Of a stretch of DNA of 46,960 bases, positions 6,906-15,346 are shown one piece after another. Both the position numbers and the translations under genes were made by a program. Origin of the DNA: an uncultured Oscillospiraceae bacterium (GTDB lineage: Bacteria; Bacillota; Clostridia; Oscillospirales; Oscillospiraceae); the NCBI GenBank assembly GCA_910579965.1, contig CAJTWF010000019.1, positions 1 to 46,960 of the forward strand. Reading direction: 5' to 3'. Position 1 is the first letter of the stretch. Each line of letters opens with the position of its first letter. The notes beneath the pieces are model-generated. The model ran no database searches, was not told where the DNA came from, and was given only the letters and a program-made list of their open reading frames with translations.

Positions 6906-7616
6906 ATGGAAAAGACAACCCAGCTCTACGAGGGCAAGGCCAAGAAGGTCTTTGCCACCACGGACCCGGAACTGGTGATCGTCTCCTACAAGGACGACGC
7001 CACCGCCTTCGACGGCACCAAGAAGGGCACCATCCGGGGCAAGGGCGCGGTGAACAACCGCATGAGCAACTTCCTCATGGGCAAGCTCGCCGCCGCCGGC
7101 ATCCCCACCCACCTTGTGGAGGAGCTCAGCGACCGGGAGACGGTGGTGAAGAAGGTGGAGATCGTGCCCCTGGAGGTCATCATCCGCAACGTCTCCGCCG
7201 GCTCCTTTGCCAAGCGCTACGGCGTGGAGGAGGGCATTGTGTTCGACGAGCCCACCTTTGAGTTCTCCTACAAGAACGACGGCCTCCACGACCCCCTGCT
7301 CAACACCTCCCACGCCCTGGCCCTGAAGCTGGCCACCCGGGAGGAGATCGAGACTATCCGGACCATGGCCCTGAAAGTCAACGAGGTGTTGAAGGCCTTC
7401 TTCGCCGAGTGCGGCGTGCGGCTCATCGACTTCAAGCTGGAGTTCGGCCGCCTCAGCGACGGCTCCATTGTCCTGGCCGACGAGATCTCCCCCGACACCT
7501 GCCGCTTCTGGGACAGCCGGACCGGGGAGAAGCTGGACAAGGACCGCTTCCGCCGGGATCTGGGCAACGTGGAGGAGGCCTATCAGGAGATGATGCGCCG
7601 GGTATTCGGCGCGTAA
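6906..7616 (+). CDS. purC: SAICAR synthetase
   Basis: PurC (236 residues) joins CAIR and aspartate using ATP to give SAICAR. The sequence starts QLYEGKAKKVFAT, the Gly/Lys-rich nucleotide strand. It contains VEIVPLEVIIRNVSAGSFAK and LIDFKLEFGR, and ends with LADEISPDTCRFWD, all standard PurC signatures. Its length is normal for the Firmicute form. The start is the ATG following GGAGGA in TGGGAGGAACTGTACACT. A 67-base gap after purE holds a short AT-rich stem (CTTTTTCT/AGAGAAAAG type) of a kind repeated between other genes of this operon. Confidence 0.97.
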   Translation: MEKTTQLYEGKAKKVFATTDPELVIVSYKDDATAFDGTKKGTIRGKGAVNNRMSNFLMGKLAAAGIPTHLVEELSDRETVVKKVEIVPLEVIIRNVSAGSFAKRYGVEEGIVFDEPTFEFSYKNDGLHDPLLNTSHALALKLATREEIETIRTMALKVNEVLKAFFAECGVRLIDFKLEFGRLSDGSIVLADEISPDTCRFWDSRTGEKLDKDRFRRDLGNVEEAYQEMMRRVFGA

Positions 7617-7631
7617 GGGAAGGAGCAGAGA

Positions 7632-9053
7632 ATGGGCGGCTTTTTTGGAGCGGTCTCCAAGCGGGACTGCGTTCTGGACGTATTCTTCGGCGTGGACTAC
7701 CACTCCCACCTGGGTACCCGCCGGGGGGGCATGGTGGTCTACGACGGCGCGGCCGGCTTCCAGCGCCAGATCCACAACATTGAGAACACCCCCTTCCGGA
7801 CCAAATTTGAAAAGGACGTGGTGAAGTTCCGGGGCAGCAGCGGCATGGGCTGCATCAGCGACACGGACCCCCAGCCCCTGCTGGTGCGCTCCCACCTGGG
7901 GCTCTACGCCATCACCACCGTGGGCATTATCAACAACGCCGAGGCGCTGGTGGAGCGCTACTTCTCCACCCACGGCGTTCAGTTCATGGCCATGAGCTCC
8001 GGCAAGGTCAACGCCACCGAGCTCATCGCCGCCCTCATCAACCAGCAGGAAACTCTGGTGGAGGGCATCCGCTACGCGCAGCAGGCGATCGACGGCTCCG
8101 CCACCATCCTCCTGCTCACGGACAGGGGCATCATCGCCGCCCGGGACAAGCTGGGCCGCCTGCCGGTGCTCGTCGGCCGGGGGGAGGACGGCTGCTGCGT
8201 GTCCTTTGAGTCCTTTGCCTACCGGAAGCTGGGCTATGACACGGACCACGAGCTGGGCCCCGGGGAGATCGTCCGGGTGACGGCGGAGGGCTGGGAGACG
8301 CTGGCCCCGGCGGGGGAGGAGATGCGCATCTGCGCCTTCCTCTGGACCTACTACGGCTACCCCAACTCCAACTACGAGGGCGTGAACGTGGAGCTCATGC
8401 GCTACCGCAACGGGGAGATCATGGCCCGGGACGAGATTGCCCAGGGCCAGCTGCCCAAGGTGGACTATGTGGCCGGCGTGCCCGACTCCGGCATCCCCCA
8501 CGCCATCGGCTTTGCCAACCGGTCCGGCACGGCCTTTGCCCGGCCCTTTGTGAAGTACACCCCCACCTGGCCCCGGTCCTTCATGCCCTCCAGCCAGAAC
8601 ATCCGCAATCAGGTGGCCAAGATGAAGCAGATCCCGGTGCCTGAGCTCATTGAGAACAAGAAGCTCCTCTTTGTGGACGACTCCATCGTCCGGGGCACCC
8701 AGCTGCGGGAGACCATTGAGTTTCTCTACAGCTGCGGCGCGGAGGAGGTCCACATGCGCTCCGCCTGCCCGCCCATCATGTACGGGTGCAAGTACCTCAA
8801 CTTCTCCCGCAGCAACTCCGACATGGAGCTGCTGGCCCGGGCCACGATCCAGAAGCTGGAGGGGGACGAGGGCCAGGAGCACCTGGACGAGTACGCCGAC
8901 GGCGCCACCCAGCGGGGCCGGTGCCTGCTGAAGACCATCTGCGAGGACATGGGCTTCAGCTCCCTGGGCTACCAGTCCCTGAACGGCCTTCTGGAGGCCA
9001 TCGGCATCGACAGGAGCAGGATCTGCACCTACTGCTGGACCGGAAAGGAATGA
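7632..9053 (+). CDS. purF: Amidophosphoribosyltransferase-like protein lacking the glutaminase nucleophile
   Basis: This 473-residue protein has the PurF architecture: an N-terminal Ntn/class II amidotransferase domain (about 1-230), then a phosphoribosyltransferase domain with the PRPP loop FVDDSIVRGT at 347-356. PurF normally makes phosphoribosylamine from PRPP and glutamine. Four Cys fit the [4Fe-4S] ligands of Bacillus-type PurF: C234, C386, C465 and C468 (the last two in ICTYCWTGKE). The mature enzyme should begin with Cys, but here the start is MGGFFGAV with Gly at that place, and no upstream in-frame codon supplies Cys. The oxyanion Asn-Gly also reads Val97-Gly98. Glutaminase activity is therefore doubtful, and ammonia use or a partner subunit is possible. 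The PRPP chemistry looks intact. It sits 15 bases after purC. Confidence 0.9.
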   Translation: MGGFFGAVSKRDCVLDVFFGVDYHSHLGTRRGGMVVYDGAAGFQRQIHNIENTPFRTKFEKDVVKFRGSSGMGCISDTDPQPLLVRSHLGLYAITTVGIINNAEALVERYFSTHGVQFMAMSSGKVNATELIAALINQQETLVEGIRYAQQAIDGSATILLLTDRGIIAARDKLGRLPVLVGRGEDGCCVSFESFAYRKLGYDTDHELGPGEIVRVTAEGWETLAPAGEEMRICAFLWTYYGYPNSNYEGVNVELMRYRNGEIMARDEIAQGQLPKVDYVAGVPDSGIPHAIGFANRSGTAFARPFVKYTPTWPRSFMPSSQNIRNQVAKMKQIPVPELIENKKLLFVDDSIVRGTQLRETIEFLYSCGAEEVHMRSACPPIMYGCKYLNFSRSNSDMELLARATIQKLEGDEGQEHLDEYADGATQRGRCLLKTICEDMGFSSLGYQSLNGLLEAIGIDRSRICTYCWTGKE

Positions 9054-9211
9054 TCTTTCTCTTCTTTTTCTTTGCGAACAGAGAAAAAGAGGCAAAAAGA
9101 AAAACGCCATACCCGCGTTCTGCCGGCAGAGGCCCGGTTCAAGTTTTCTTTTGATTCTTTTCTTTTTCAAAAGAAAAGAATGACTACTTCATCAAGAAAG
9201 CGAGAGGCAAG
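9054..9211 (+). repeat. Intergenic repeat block between purF and purM
   Basis: This 158-base gap contains CTTTTTCT/AGAAAAAG arms near 9064-9088, the perfect palindrome TCTGCCGGCAGA (9119-9130), and a perfect 13-bp AT hairpin ATTCTTTTCTTTT (9154-9166) with its complement at 9169-9181. GCCGGC plus GATTCTTTTC modules also occur together at 1215-1285. No gene is present, and read-through into purM is presumed. Confidence 0.65.
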
Positions 9212-10252
9212 ATGAGCGAAAGTTACTCCGCCGCCTACGCGGCCGCGGGCGTGGACATCACCGCCGGATACCGGGCTGTGGAGCTGATGAAAAAGCACGT
9301 GGCCCGGACGATGATCCCCGGCGTGACCGACGGCATCGGCGGCTTCGGCGGCCTGTTCCAGCTGGACGTGGCCGGCATGGCCCGCCCCTGTCTGGTCTCC
9401 GGCACCGACGGCGTGGGCACCAAGATCCGCATTGCCCAGCTGATGGACCGCCACGACACCATCGGCATCGACTGCGTGGCCATGTGCGTCAACGACATCA
9501 TCTGCTGCGGCGCCAGGCCCCTGTTCTTCCTGGACTATATCGCCATCGGCAGGAACGAGCCGGAGAAGGTGGCCGCCATTGTCTCCGGCGTGGCCGAGGG
9601 CTGCGTCCAGGCAGGCTGCGCCCTCACCGGCGGCGAAACCGCCGAGCACCCCGGCCTCATGGCCCCCCAGGACTACGATCTGGCCGGGTTCGCCGTGGGC
9701 GTGGTGGACCGGGACAAAATGGTGGACAACGCCCGGGTCCGGCCCGGGGACGTGATCCTCTCCCTGGGCTCCGAGGGCGTCCACTCCAACGGCTTCTCCC
9801 TGGTGCGCAAGGCGCTGGACGTGGAGAACGTGGATCTGAACGAGTGGAGCGGGGAGCTGGGCCGCACCCTGGGGGAGGAGCTGCTGCGCCCCACCCGGAT
9901 CTACGTCAAGCCCGTGCTGGCCGCCCTCCAGGCCGCCGATATCCACGGCGTCAGCCACATCACCGGCGGCGGCTTCTATGAGAATATCCCCCGGTGCCTG
10001 CCCCAGGGCGTGACGGCAAAGATCGAGAAGTCCGCCCTGTGGATTGACCCCATCTTCCGCATCATCCAGCGCAAGGGGAATGTCTCCGAGCACGACATGT
10101 TCAACACCTTCAACATGGGCACCGGCATGGTGCTGGTGGTGGCCAAGGAGGACGCGGACAAGGCCGCCTCCGCCCTCAACGGGGAGGGCATGGGCGCCCG
10201 GGTCATCGGGGAGATCGTCCCCGGCGGCGAGGACCGGGTGGTCCTATGCTGA
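9212..10252 (+). CDS. purM: Phosphoribosylformylglycinamidine cyclo-ligase (AIR synthetase)
   Basis: PurM (346 residues) closes FGAM to AIR with ATP. The family is recognised from YAAAGVDITAGYRAVELMK at the start, the ATP/Mg segment SGTDGVGTKIRIAQLMDRHDT, the DCVAMCVNDIICCGARPLFFLDY strand, GGETAEHPG and the C-terminal HITGGGFYENIPR. Its length is typical. GAGAGGCAAG precedes the ATG. The stop overlaps the purN start by 7 bases. purL/Q/S, which supply its substrate, are not in this window. Confidence 0.98.
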   Translation: MSESYSAAYAAAGVDITAGYRAVELMKKHVARTMIPGVTDGIGGFGGLFQLDVAGMARPCLVSGTDGVGTKIRIAQLMDRHDTIGIDCVAMCVNDIICCGARPLFFLDYIAIGRNEPEKVAAIVSGVAEGCVQAGCALTGGETAEHPGLMAPQDYDLAGFAVGVVDRDKMVDNARVRPGDVILSLGSEGVHSNGFSLVRKALDVENVDLNEWSGELGRTLGEELLRPTRIYVKPVLAALQAADIHGVSHITGGGFYENIPRCLPQGVTAKIEKSALWIDPIFRIIQRKGNVSEHDMFNTFNMGTGMVLVVAKEDADKAASALNGEGMGARVIGEIVPGGEDRVVLC

Positions 10253-10854
10253 CCGCGCGGATCGCCGTGCTGGTCTCCGGCGGCGGCACCAACCTCCAGG
10301 CCCTCCTGGACAGTCAGGCCCGGGGGGCGCTGAAAAGCGGCGAGATCGCCCTGGTCATCGCCGACAAGCCCGGCGCGGGGGCCATTGCCAGGGCGGAGAG
10401 GGCCCATGTCCCCTGCGCCGTCATCCCCCGCCGGGAGGCGGGCTTTGAGGAGCGGGTCCTGGCCGCCCTGGCGGAGCACAAGATCGACATGGCCGTGCTG
10501 GCCGGCTTTCTGGGCATCCTGTCCGGGGACTTTATTGACCGCTTCCCGGGGCCCATCATCAACATCCACCCGGCCCTGATCCCCTCCTTCTGCGGAAAGG
10601 GGTTCTACGGCCTGGGGGTCCACCGGGCGGCCCTGGACTGCGGCGTCAAGGTGACCGGAGCCACGGTCCACTACGTCAACGCCATCCCCGACGGGGGCCG
10701 GATCATCGCCCAGAAGGCGGTGGACGTGCTGCCCGGGGACACGCCGGAGACTTTGCAGCGCCGGGTGATGGAGCAGGCGGAGTGGATCCTGCTGCCCCAG
10801 GCGGCGGAGCAGGTGGCCGCCGGAATTGCGGAAGAAAAGGAGAAGAAGCTATGA
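10246..10854 (+). CDS. purN: Phosphoribosylglycinamide formyltransferase
   Basis: PurN (202 residues) transfers the formyl group of 10-formyl-tetrahydrofolate to GAR. It has the N-terminal phosphate loop VLVSGGGTNLQALLD and the catalytic triad Asn106, His108 and Asp149 in INIHPALIPSF and VNAIPDGGRII. The folate-binding segment LAGFLGILSGDFIDRF is also present. The ATG overlaps the end of purM, and its own stop overlaps the next start as ATGA, so the three genes are tightly coupled. Both folate-dependent steps of the pathway (purN and purH) are in this ZTP-controlled operon. Confidence 0.97.
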   Translation: MLTARIAVLVSGGGTNLQALLDSQARGALKSGEIALVIADKPGAGAIARAERAHVPCAVIPRREAGFEERVLAALAEHKIDMAVLAGFLGILSGDFIDRFPGPIINIHPALIPSFCGKGFYGLGVHRAALDCGVKVTGATVHYVNAIPDGGRIIAQKAVDVLPGDTPETLQRRVMEQAEWILLPQAAEQVAAGIAEEKEKKL

Positions 10855-11576
10855 GACAGGACCTGTGCGCCCTTCTGCGGGGCAACAGCTACCCCGGCCG
10901 GGGCATCCTGCTGGGCCGCAGCGGGGACAACGCGGTCATCGCCTATTTCATCATGGGCCGCAGCGAGAACAGCCGGAACCGGATCTTCGAGGAGACGGCG
11001 GACGGCATCCGCACCCGGGCCTTTGACGAGAGCAAAATGACCGATCCCTCCCTCATCATCTACCACCCGGTGCGGCGGCTGGAGAGCGGGGTCACCATCG
11101 TCACCAACGGGGATCAGACCGACACCATCCGGGACGCCATGGCCGCCGGCCACTGCTACCGCCACGGCCTCCACAGCCGCACCTTTGAGCCCGACGGTCC
11201 CAACTGGACCCCCCGGATCTCCGGCGTGGTCCTGCCCGACGGCAAGTACGCAATGTCCATCCTCAAGAGCCTGGACGGGGACCCGGCCTGCTGCTGCCGG
11301 TACTTCTTCGAGTACGAGAACCCCCCGGCGGGTGCGGGCCACTTCATCAGCACCTACCAGGGAGACGGGAACCCCCTGCCCTCCTTTGCCGGGGAGCCCA
11401 TTCCGGTGTCCCTGGAGGCCGGGTCCCCGGAGGAGCTGGCCCGGGCGCTGTGGGAGAGCCTCAACGAGGACAACAAGGTGTCCCTGTTCGTCCGGTACAT
11501 CGCCCTGGACGGCGGCGCACACCAGACGGTCATCATCAACAAGCACGGGGAGGGAAACCATGGAACGCAACCGTGA
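10851..11576 (+). CDS. purO: IMP cyclohydrolase, PurO-like
   Basis: This 241-residue protein belongs to the IMP cyclohydrolase family first defined as archaeal PurO. It closes FAICAR to IMP, a job done in most bacteria by the N-terminal domain of PurH. Family marks are LLRGNSYPGRGILLGRSGDN, AYFIMGRSENSRNRIF, SLIIYHPVR, VTNGDQTDTI and PDGPNWTPRISG. The start is fixed by the ATGA overlap with purN, and the last 17 bases overlap purB. Together with the cyclohydrolase-less purH gene at 13.2 kb it rebuilds the bifunctional PurH activity from two proteins. I am confident of the family; the symbol purO is by analogy. Confidence 0.88.
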   Translation: MRQDLCALLRGNSYPGRGILLGRSGDNAVIAYFIMGRSENSRNRIFEETADGIRTRAFDESKMTDPSLIIYHPVRRLESGVTIVTNGDQTDTIRDAMAAGHCYRHGLHSRTFEPDGPNWTPRISGVVLPDGKYAMSILKSLDGDPACCCRYFFEYENPPAGAGHFISTYQGDGNPLPSFAGEPIPVSLEAGSPEELARALWESLNEDNKVSLFVRYIALDGGAHQTVIINKHGEGNHGTQP

Positions 11577-12996
11577 CGGCTACACCTCCCCCCTCTCCAC
11601 CCGGTACGCCAGCCCGGAGATGCAGTACCTCTTCTCGGAGAACCACAAGTTCCGCACCTGGCGGAGGCTGTGGATCGCCCTGGCCAAGGCGGAGCGGCAG
11701 CTGGGGCTGAACATCACCCAGGAGCAGATTGACCAGCTGGAGGCCCACGCAGAGGACGTCAACTATGACGTGGCCGAGGCCCGGGAGAAGCAGGTCCGCC
11801 ACGACGTGATGAGCCACGTCTACGCCTACGGACAGCAGTGCCCGGCCGCGGAGGGGATTATCCACCTGGGGGCTACCAGCTGCTACGTAGGGGACAACAC
11901 GGACATCCTCATCCTCCGGGACGCCATGAATCTCACCCTGCGCAAGTGCGCCCAGGTGCTGCGCAACCTCTCCGCCTTTGCGGACCAGTACAAGGGCCTG
12001 CCCTGTCTGGCCTACACCCACCTCCAGCCCGCCCAGCTGACTACGGTGGGCAAGCGGGCAGCGCTGTGGATGAACGAGCTGAAGATGGACATGGAGAACC
12101 TGGAGTTCCAGCTCTCCGTCCTGCGCCTGCGGGGCGCCAAGGGCACCACCGGCACCCAGGCCAGCTTCATGGAGCTCTTTGAGGGGGACGAGGAGAAGGT
12201 GAAGCGGCTGGAGGCGCTGGTGGCGGAGCAGATGGGCTTTGCCCGGTGCGTGGCCGTGTCCGGCCAGACCTACTCCCGCAAGACCGACGCCTATGTGCTG
12301 GGGGCCCTGTCCGGGGTGGCCCAGTCCGCCTGCAAGTTCGCCACAGACCTGCGGCTGCTCCAGTCCTTTGAGGAGATGGAGGAGCCCTTTGAGAAGAGCC
12401 AGATCGGCTCCTCCGCCATGCCCTACAAGCGCAACCCCATGCGGAGTGAGCGCATCTGCGCCCTGGCCCGGTTCGTCATCCAGGACGGGGTGAACCCGGC
12501 CATGACCGCGGCCACCCAGTGGTTCGAGCGGACCCTGGACGACAGCGCCAACAAGCGTCTGGCGGTGAGCGAGGCGTTTCTGGCTGTGGACGCCATCCTG
12601 GAGCTGTATATCAACATCACCGCCGGGCTGGTGGTCTATGAGCGGGTGGTCCGCCGCCGGGTGATGGAGAAGCTGCCCTTCATGGCCACGGAGAACGTGA
12701 TGATGGAGGCGGTGAAGCGGGGCGGCAGCCGTCAGGAGCTCCACGAGGCCCTGCGGGAGCACTCCCACGCCGCCGCCCGGCGGGTGAAGCTGGAGGGCGG
12801 GCAGAACGATCTCATTGACCGCATTGTCTCAGACCCCCTCTTCCCCCTTACCCGGGAGGAGATCGAGGCCCAGATGGACCCGGAGCAGTACGTGGGCCGG
12901 GCCCCGGGACAGGTGACGGAGTTCCTGGCCCAGGAGATCGCCCCCCTGCTGGCCCGGTATCCGGACGAGGGTATGCGGGCGGAGCTGAAGGTTTAA
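11560..12996 (+). CDS. purB: Adenylosuccinate lyase
   Basis: PurB (478 residues) removes fumarate from SAICAR and from adenylosuccinate, so it acts twice in the pathway. It belongs to the fumarase/aspartase superfamily. The signature loop GSSAMPYKRNPMRSE starts near residue 283 and contains the catalytic Ser. IIHLGATSCYVGDNTD and YTHLQPAQLTTVGKR carry the conserved His/Thr substrate contacts. The TSPLSTRYAS N-terminus is typical of the longer vertebrate-like PurB group also found in Clostridia. The ATG at 11560 follows GGGAGG inside the end of purO. A 155-base gap follows before purH. Confidence 0.97.
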   Translation: MERNRDGYTSPLSTRYASPEMQYLFSENHKFRTWRRLWIALAKAERQLGLNITQEQIDQLEAHAEDVNYDVAEAREKQVRHDVMSHVYAYGQQCPAAEGIIHLGATSCYVGDNTDILILRDAMNLTLRKCAQVLRNLSAFADQYKGLPCLAYTHLQPAQLTTVGKRAALWMNELKMDMENLEFQLSVLRLRGAKGTTGTQASFMELFEGDEEKVKRLEALVAEQMGFARCVAVSGQTYSRKTDAYVLGALSGVAQSACKFATDLRLLQSFEEMEEPFEKSQIGSSAMPYKRNPMRSERICALARFVIQDGVNPAMTAATQWFERTLDDSANKRLAVSEAFLAVDAILELYINITAGLVVYERVVRRRVMEKLPFMATENVMMEAVKRGGSRQELHEALREHSHAAARRVKLEGGQNDLIDRIVSDPLFPLTREEIEAQMDPEQYVGRAPGQVTEFLAQEIAPLLARYPDEGMRAELKV

Positions 12997-13151
12997 TATC
13001 ACTCTTTAATCATACAGCGGAAGAGCAGGCTCTTATGGCTGGAGCGTGCCCGAAGGACCCCTGACGTTCCTGCTGCCTCTGTTTTCTTGAGAGAAAAGGG
13101 GGAAGGAACAACAGATCACTTTTGTCAAATGTGCGAGAAAGGGAAGAGTTC

Positions 13152-14336
13152 ATGAACGAGCTGGAACTGAAATACGGCTGCAACCCCAACCAGAAGCCCG
13201 CCCGCATCTTTATGCGGGACGGCGGCGATCTGCCGGTGACGGTGCTCAACGGCAAGCCTGGCTACATCAATTTTCTGGACGCGCTGAACGCCTGGCAGCT
13301 GGTGAAGGAGCTGCGGGAGGCCTCCGGCCTGCCCGCCGCCACGTCCTTCAAGCATGTCTCCCCCACCTCCGCCGCCGTGGGCCTGCCTTTGAGCCGCGCC
13401 CTCAAGCAGGCCTGCTTTGTGGACGATATCCCGGAGCTGGACGAGAGCCCTCTGGCCTGCGCCTACGCCCGGGCCCGCGGTACGGACCGGCTGTGCTCCT
13501 TCGGGGACTGGGCGGCGCTGAGCGATGTGTGTGACGAGACCACCGCCCGCCTCATCGCCCGGGAGGTATCCGACGGCGTCATCGCCCCCGGCTACACCGG
13601 CAAGGCCCTGGAGATTCTGAAGGCCAAGCGGAAGGGCAATTACAACATCGTCTCCATTGATCCCGGCTACGTCCCCGCTCCCCAGGAGACCAAGGACGTG
13701 TACGGCGTCACCTTCCAGCAGGGCCGCAACGAGTACAAGGTGGTCCCCTCCCTGCTGGACAACATTGTCACCGCCAACCAGGAGCTGCCGGAGAGCGCCC
13801 GGCGGGATCTGATCGTGGCCCTCATCACCCTCAAGTACACCCAGTCCAACTCCGTGTGCTACGCCGTGGACGGCCAGGCCATCGGCGTGGGCGCGGGCCA
13901 GCAGAGCCGCATCCACTGCACCCGCCTGGCGGGGACCAAGGCGGACACCTGGCACCTGCGCCAGCACCCCAAGGTCCTCTCCCTGCCCTTCCTGCCCCAG
14001 CTGGGCCGGCCGGAGCGGGACAACGTCATTGACAGCTATATCAACGGCAACGAGGAGGATGTGTGCCAGGACGGCAGCTGGCAGCGCTGCTTCACCCAGC
14101 GCCCCGCGCCCCTGACAAGCCAGGAGGCCCGGGCATGGCTGGACAACCGCAAGGGGGTGGCCCTGGCCAGCGACGCCTTCTTCCCCTTCCCGGACAACAT
14201 CGAGCGGGCCCGGCGCAGCGGCGTGCGGTATATCGCTGAGCCCGGCGGGTCCATCCGGGATGATCTGGTCATCGGCAAGTGCAACGACTACGACATGGTG
14301 ATGGCCTTTACCGGGATGCGGCTGTTCCACCACTGA
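13152..14336 (+). CDS. purH: AICAR transformylase without IMP cyclohydrolase domain
   Basis: This protein (394 residues) formylates AICAR with 10-formyl-tetrahydrofolate. It matches only the transformylase part of PurH. The catalytic Lys-His pair is in SFKHVSPTSAAVG, followed by NSVCYAVDGQAIGVGAGQQS, RIHCTRLAG and the C-terminal DAFFPFPDNIERA and PGGSIRDD motifs. The MGS-like cyclohydrolase domain is absent, and that activity is supplied by the PurO-like gene in the same operon. ATG 13152 follows GGGAAGAG; a TTG 30 bases upstream is a weaker alternative. It is the last gene of the ZTP-regulated operon, and its substrate ZMP is the riboswitch ligand precursor, so the operon closes a feedback loop. 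Confidence 0.93.
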   Translation: MNELELKYGCNPNQKPARIFMRDGGDLPVTVLNGKPGYINFLDALNAWQLVKELREASGLPAATSFKHVSPTSAAVGLPLSRALKQACFVDDIPELDESPLACAYARARGTDRLCSFGDWAALSDVCDETTARLIAREVSDGVIAPGYTGKALEILKAKRKGNYNIVSIDPGYVPAPQETKDVYGVTFQQGRNEYKVVPSLLDNIVTANQELPESARRDLIVALITLKYTQSNSVCYAVDGQAIGVGAGQQSRIHCTRLAGTKADTWHLRQHPKVLSLPFLPQLGRPERDNVIDSYINGNEEDVCQDGSWQRCFTQRPAPLTSQEARAWLDNRKGVALASDAFFPFPDNIERARRSGVRYIAEPGGSIRDDLVIGKCNDYDMVMAFTGMRLFHH

Positions 14337-14365
14337 GATGGCTCACCGGTTTCATCCGGCGGCAG

Positions 14366-14398
14366 AGAGCGGCGTGACCTTGATGGTCACGCCGCTCT
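14366..14398. terminator. Hairpin between convergent purH and CPBP genes
   Basis: AGAGCGGCGTGACC (14366-14379) pairs perfectly with 14385-14398 around TTGAT. There is no strong T-run on either side, but the 14-bp GC-rich stem lies between convergent genes and is the best candidate for ending the purine operon. Confidence 0.6.
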
Positions 14399-14473
14399 GC
14401 GTGTCAATAATATCCTGCGCCGAAGAAGAGTATGTAGGAGGGGGCGTCACTTGCCCCGGTTTACCCAAAATGA

Positions 14474-15343
14474 TCAAAGGTGCGGCTTATTTCCTTTTTT
14501 CCCCGCCAGCAGGACCGCGCAGCACACCGCGCCGTAGCCCGCCGCCGAGATGACCGAGGCCTCCACGCCGAAGTCCCCGCCGGTCAGCAGCACGTTCTCC
14601 CAGGGGATGACCACGGAGAGGAGCGGGGAGCCGTAGGCCCCCTGGGCCGTGGTGATGTGGAGAATGTCCGTCACCATCACCAGATTCCAGACCGTGTGGA
14701 TCACGGCGCTGCTGCCCACGGAGCCGCCCCTGTCCGCCGCCAGGGAGAACATGATCCCCACCAGGGAGCCGCTGACCACCAGCAGCGCGACTCCCGCCGG
14801 GCTGAAGGTCTCCAGACCGATGAGGTGGGCGCAGGCGAAGAGGACGGAGGGGGTCAGGATGGCGGCCCGCCTGCTCCACCGCTCCCGGACCAGCGTCATC
14901 ATATAGCCGCGGAAGAGCATCTCCTCCGTCACGCCCGCCTTCAGCGCAAGGGCCAGGGAGGCGGCTATGGTCCCGGCGGCCTCCCCCAGGGGGATCGGGC
15001 TGGCTGTCCAACGGCCCAGGGATCCGTACACCGCCGTCACCCCCGCCGGAAGCAGCACAGCCGCAGCGGCGGCCCAGCCCCTGACGGACAATGTGACGCC
15101 GAAATCCGCCATGGCGCGGCCCAGGACATGCGTGGTGTACAGCCAGAACAGCAGCCACGTCAGGCCCAGCGCGCCCAGCGACCGCAGAAGCAGGTACATC
15201 CATCTGGCCCGGAGCGGTATCAGGGAGAAGAGCAGATCAAAGGCAATGGAGCTGAGCAGGTCCCCCGCCAGAAAGAGCAGGAAGTAAAGCAGGAGCTGCT
15301 TGACCGTCCCCCCTGTGGAGAGGCGGGTTTTTGAGCGGTCCAT
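14474..15343 (-). CDS. CPBP (Rce1-like) family intramembrane metalloprotease
   Basis: This 289-residue protein is strongly hydrophobic, with about seven to eight membrane spans. It carries the CPBP/Abi motifs: Glu140-Glu141 in AGVTEEMLFRGYMMTLVRER, His173 in LFACAHLIG, and His216 with Asn220 in VIHTVWNLVM. These residues form the metal site of Rce1-type intramembrane proteases. In bacteria such proteins process or protect against peptides, but the substrate is unknown here. The gene starts 3 bases after the stop of the phosphatidyltransferase gene, so the two form an operon. Confidence 0.9.
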   Translation of the reverse strand: MDRSKTRLSTGGTVKQLLLYFLLFLAGDLLSSIAFDLLFSLIPLRARWMYLLLRSLGALGLTWLLFWLYTTHVLGRAMADFGVTLSVRGWAAAAAVLLPAGVTAVYGSLGRWTASPIPLGEAAGTIAASLALALKAGVTEEMLFRGYMMTLVRERWSRRAAILTPSVLFACAHLIGLETFSPAGVALLVVSGSLVGIMFSLAADRGGSVGSSAVIHTVWNLVMVTDILHITTAQGAYGSPLLSVVIPWENVLLTGGDFGVEASVISAAGYGAVCCAVLLAGKKGNKPHL

Positions 15344-15346
15344 GGG

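Noticed and set aside
6696..9170. 824-codon minus-strand open frame opposite purC and purF
   Set aside because: Low-complexity shadow composition and complete overlap with two well-defined purine genes.
9059..9181. AT-rich stems between purF and purM considered as an operon-ending terminator
   Set aside because: The stems are A/T only and lack a GC core, and no new promoter is visible before purM, so I regard them as repeats within the transcript.
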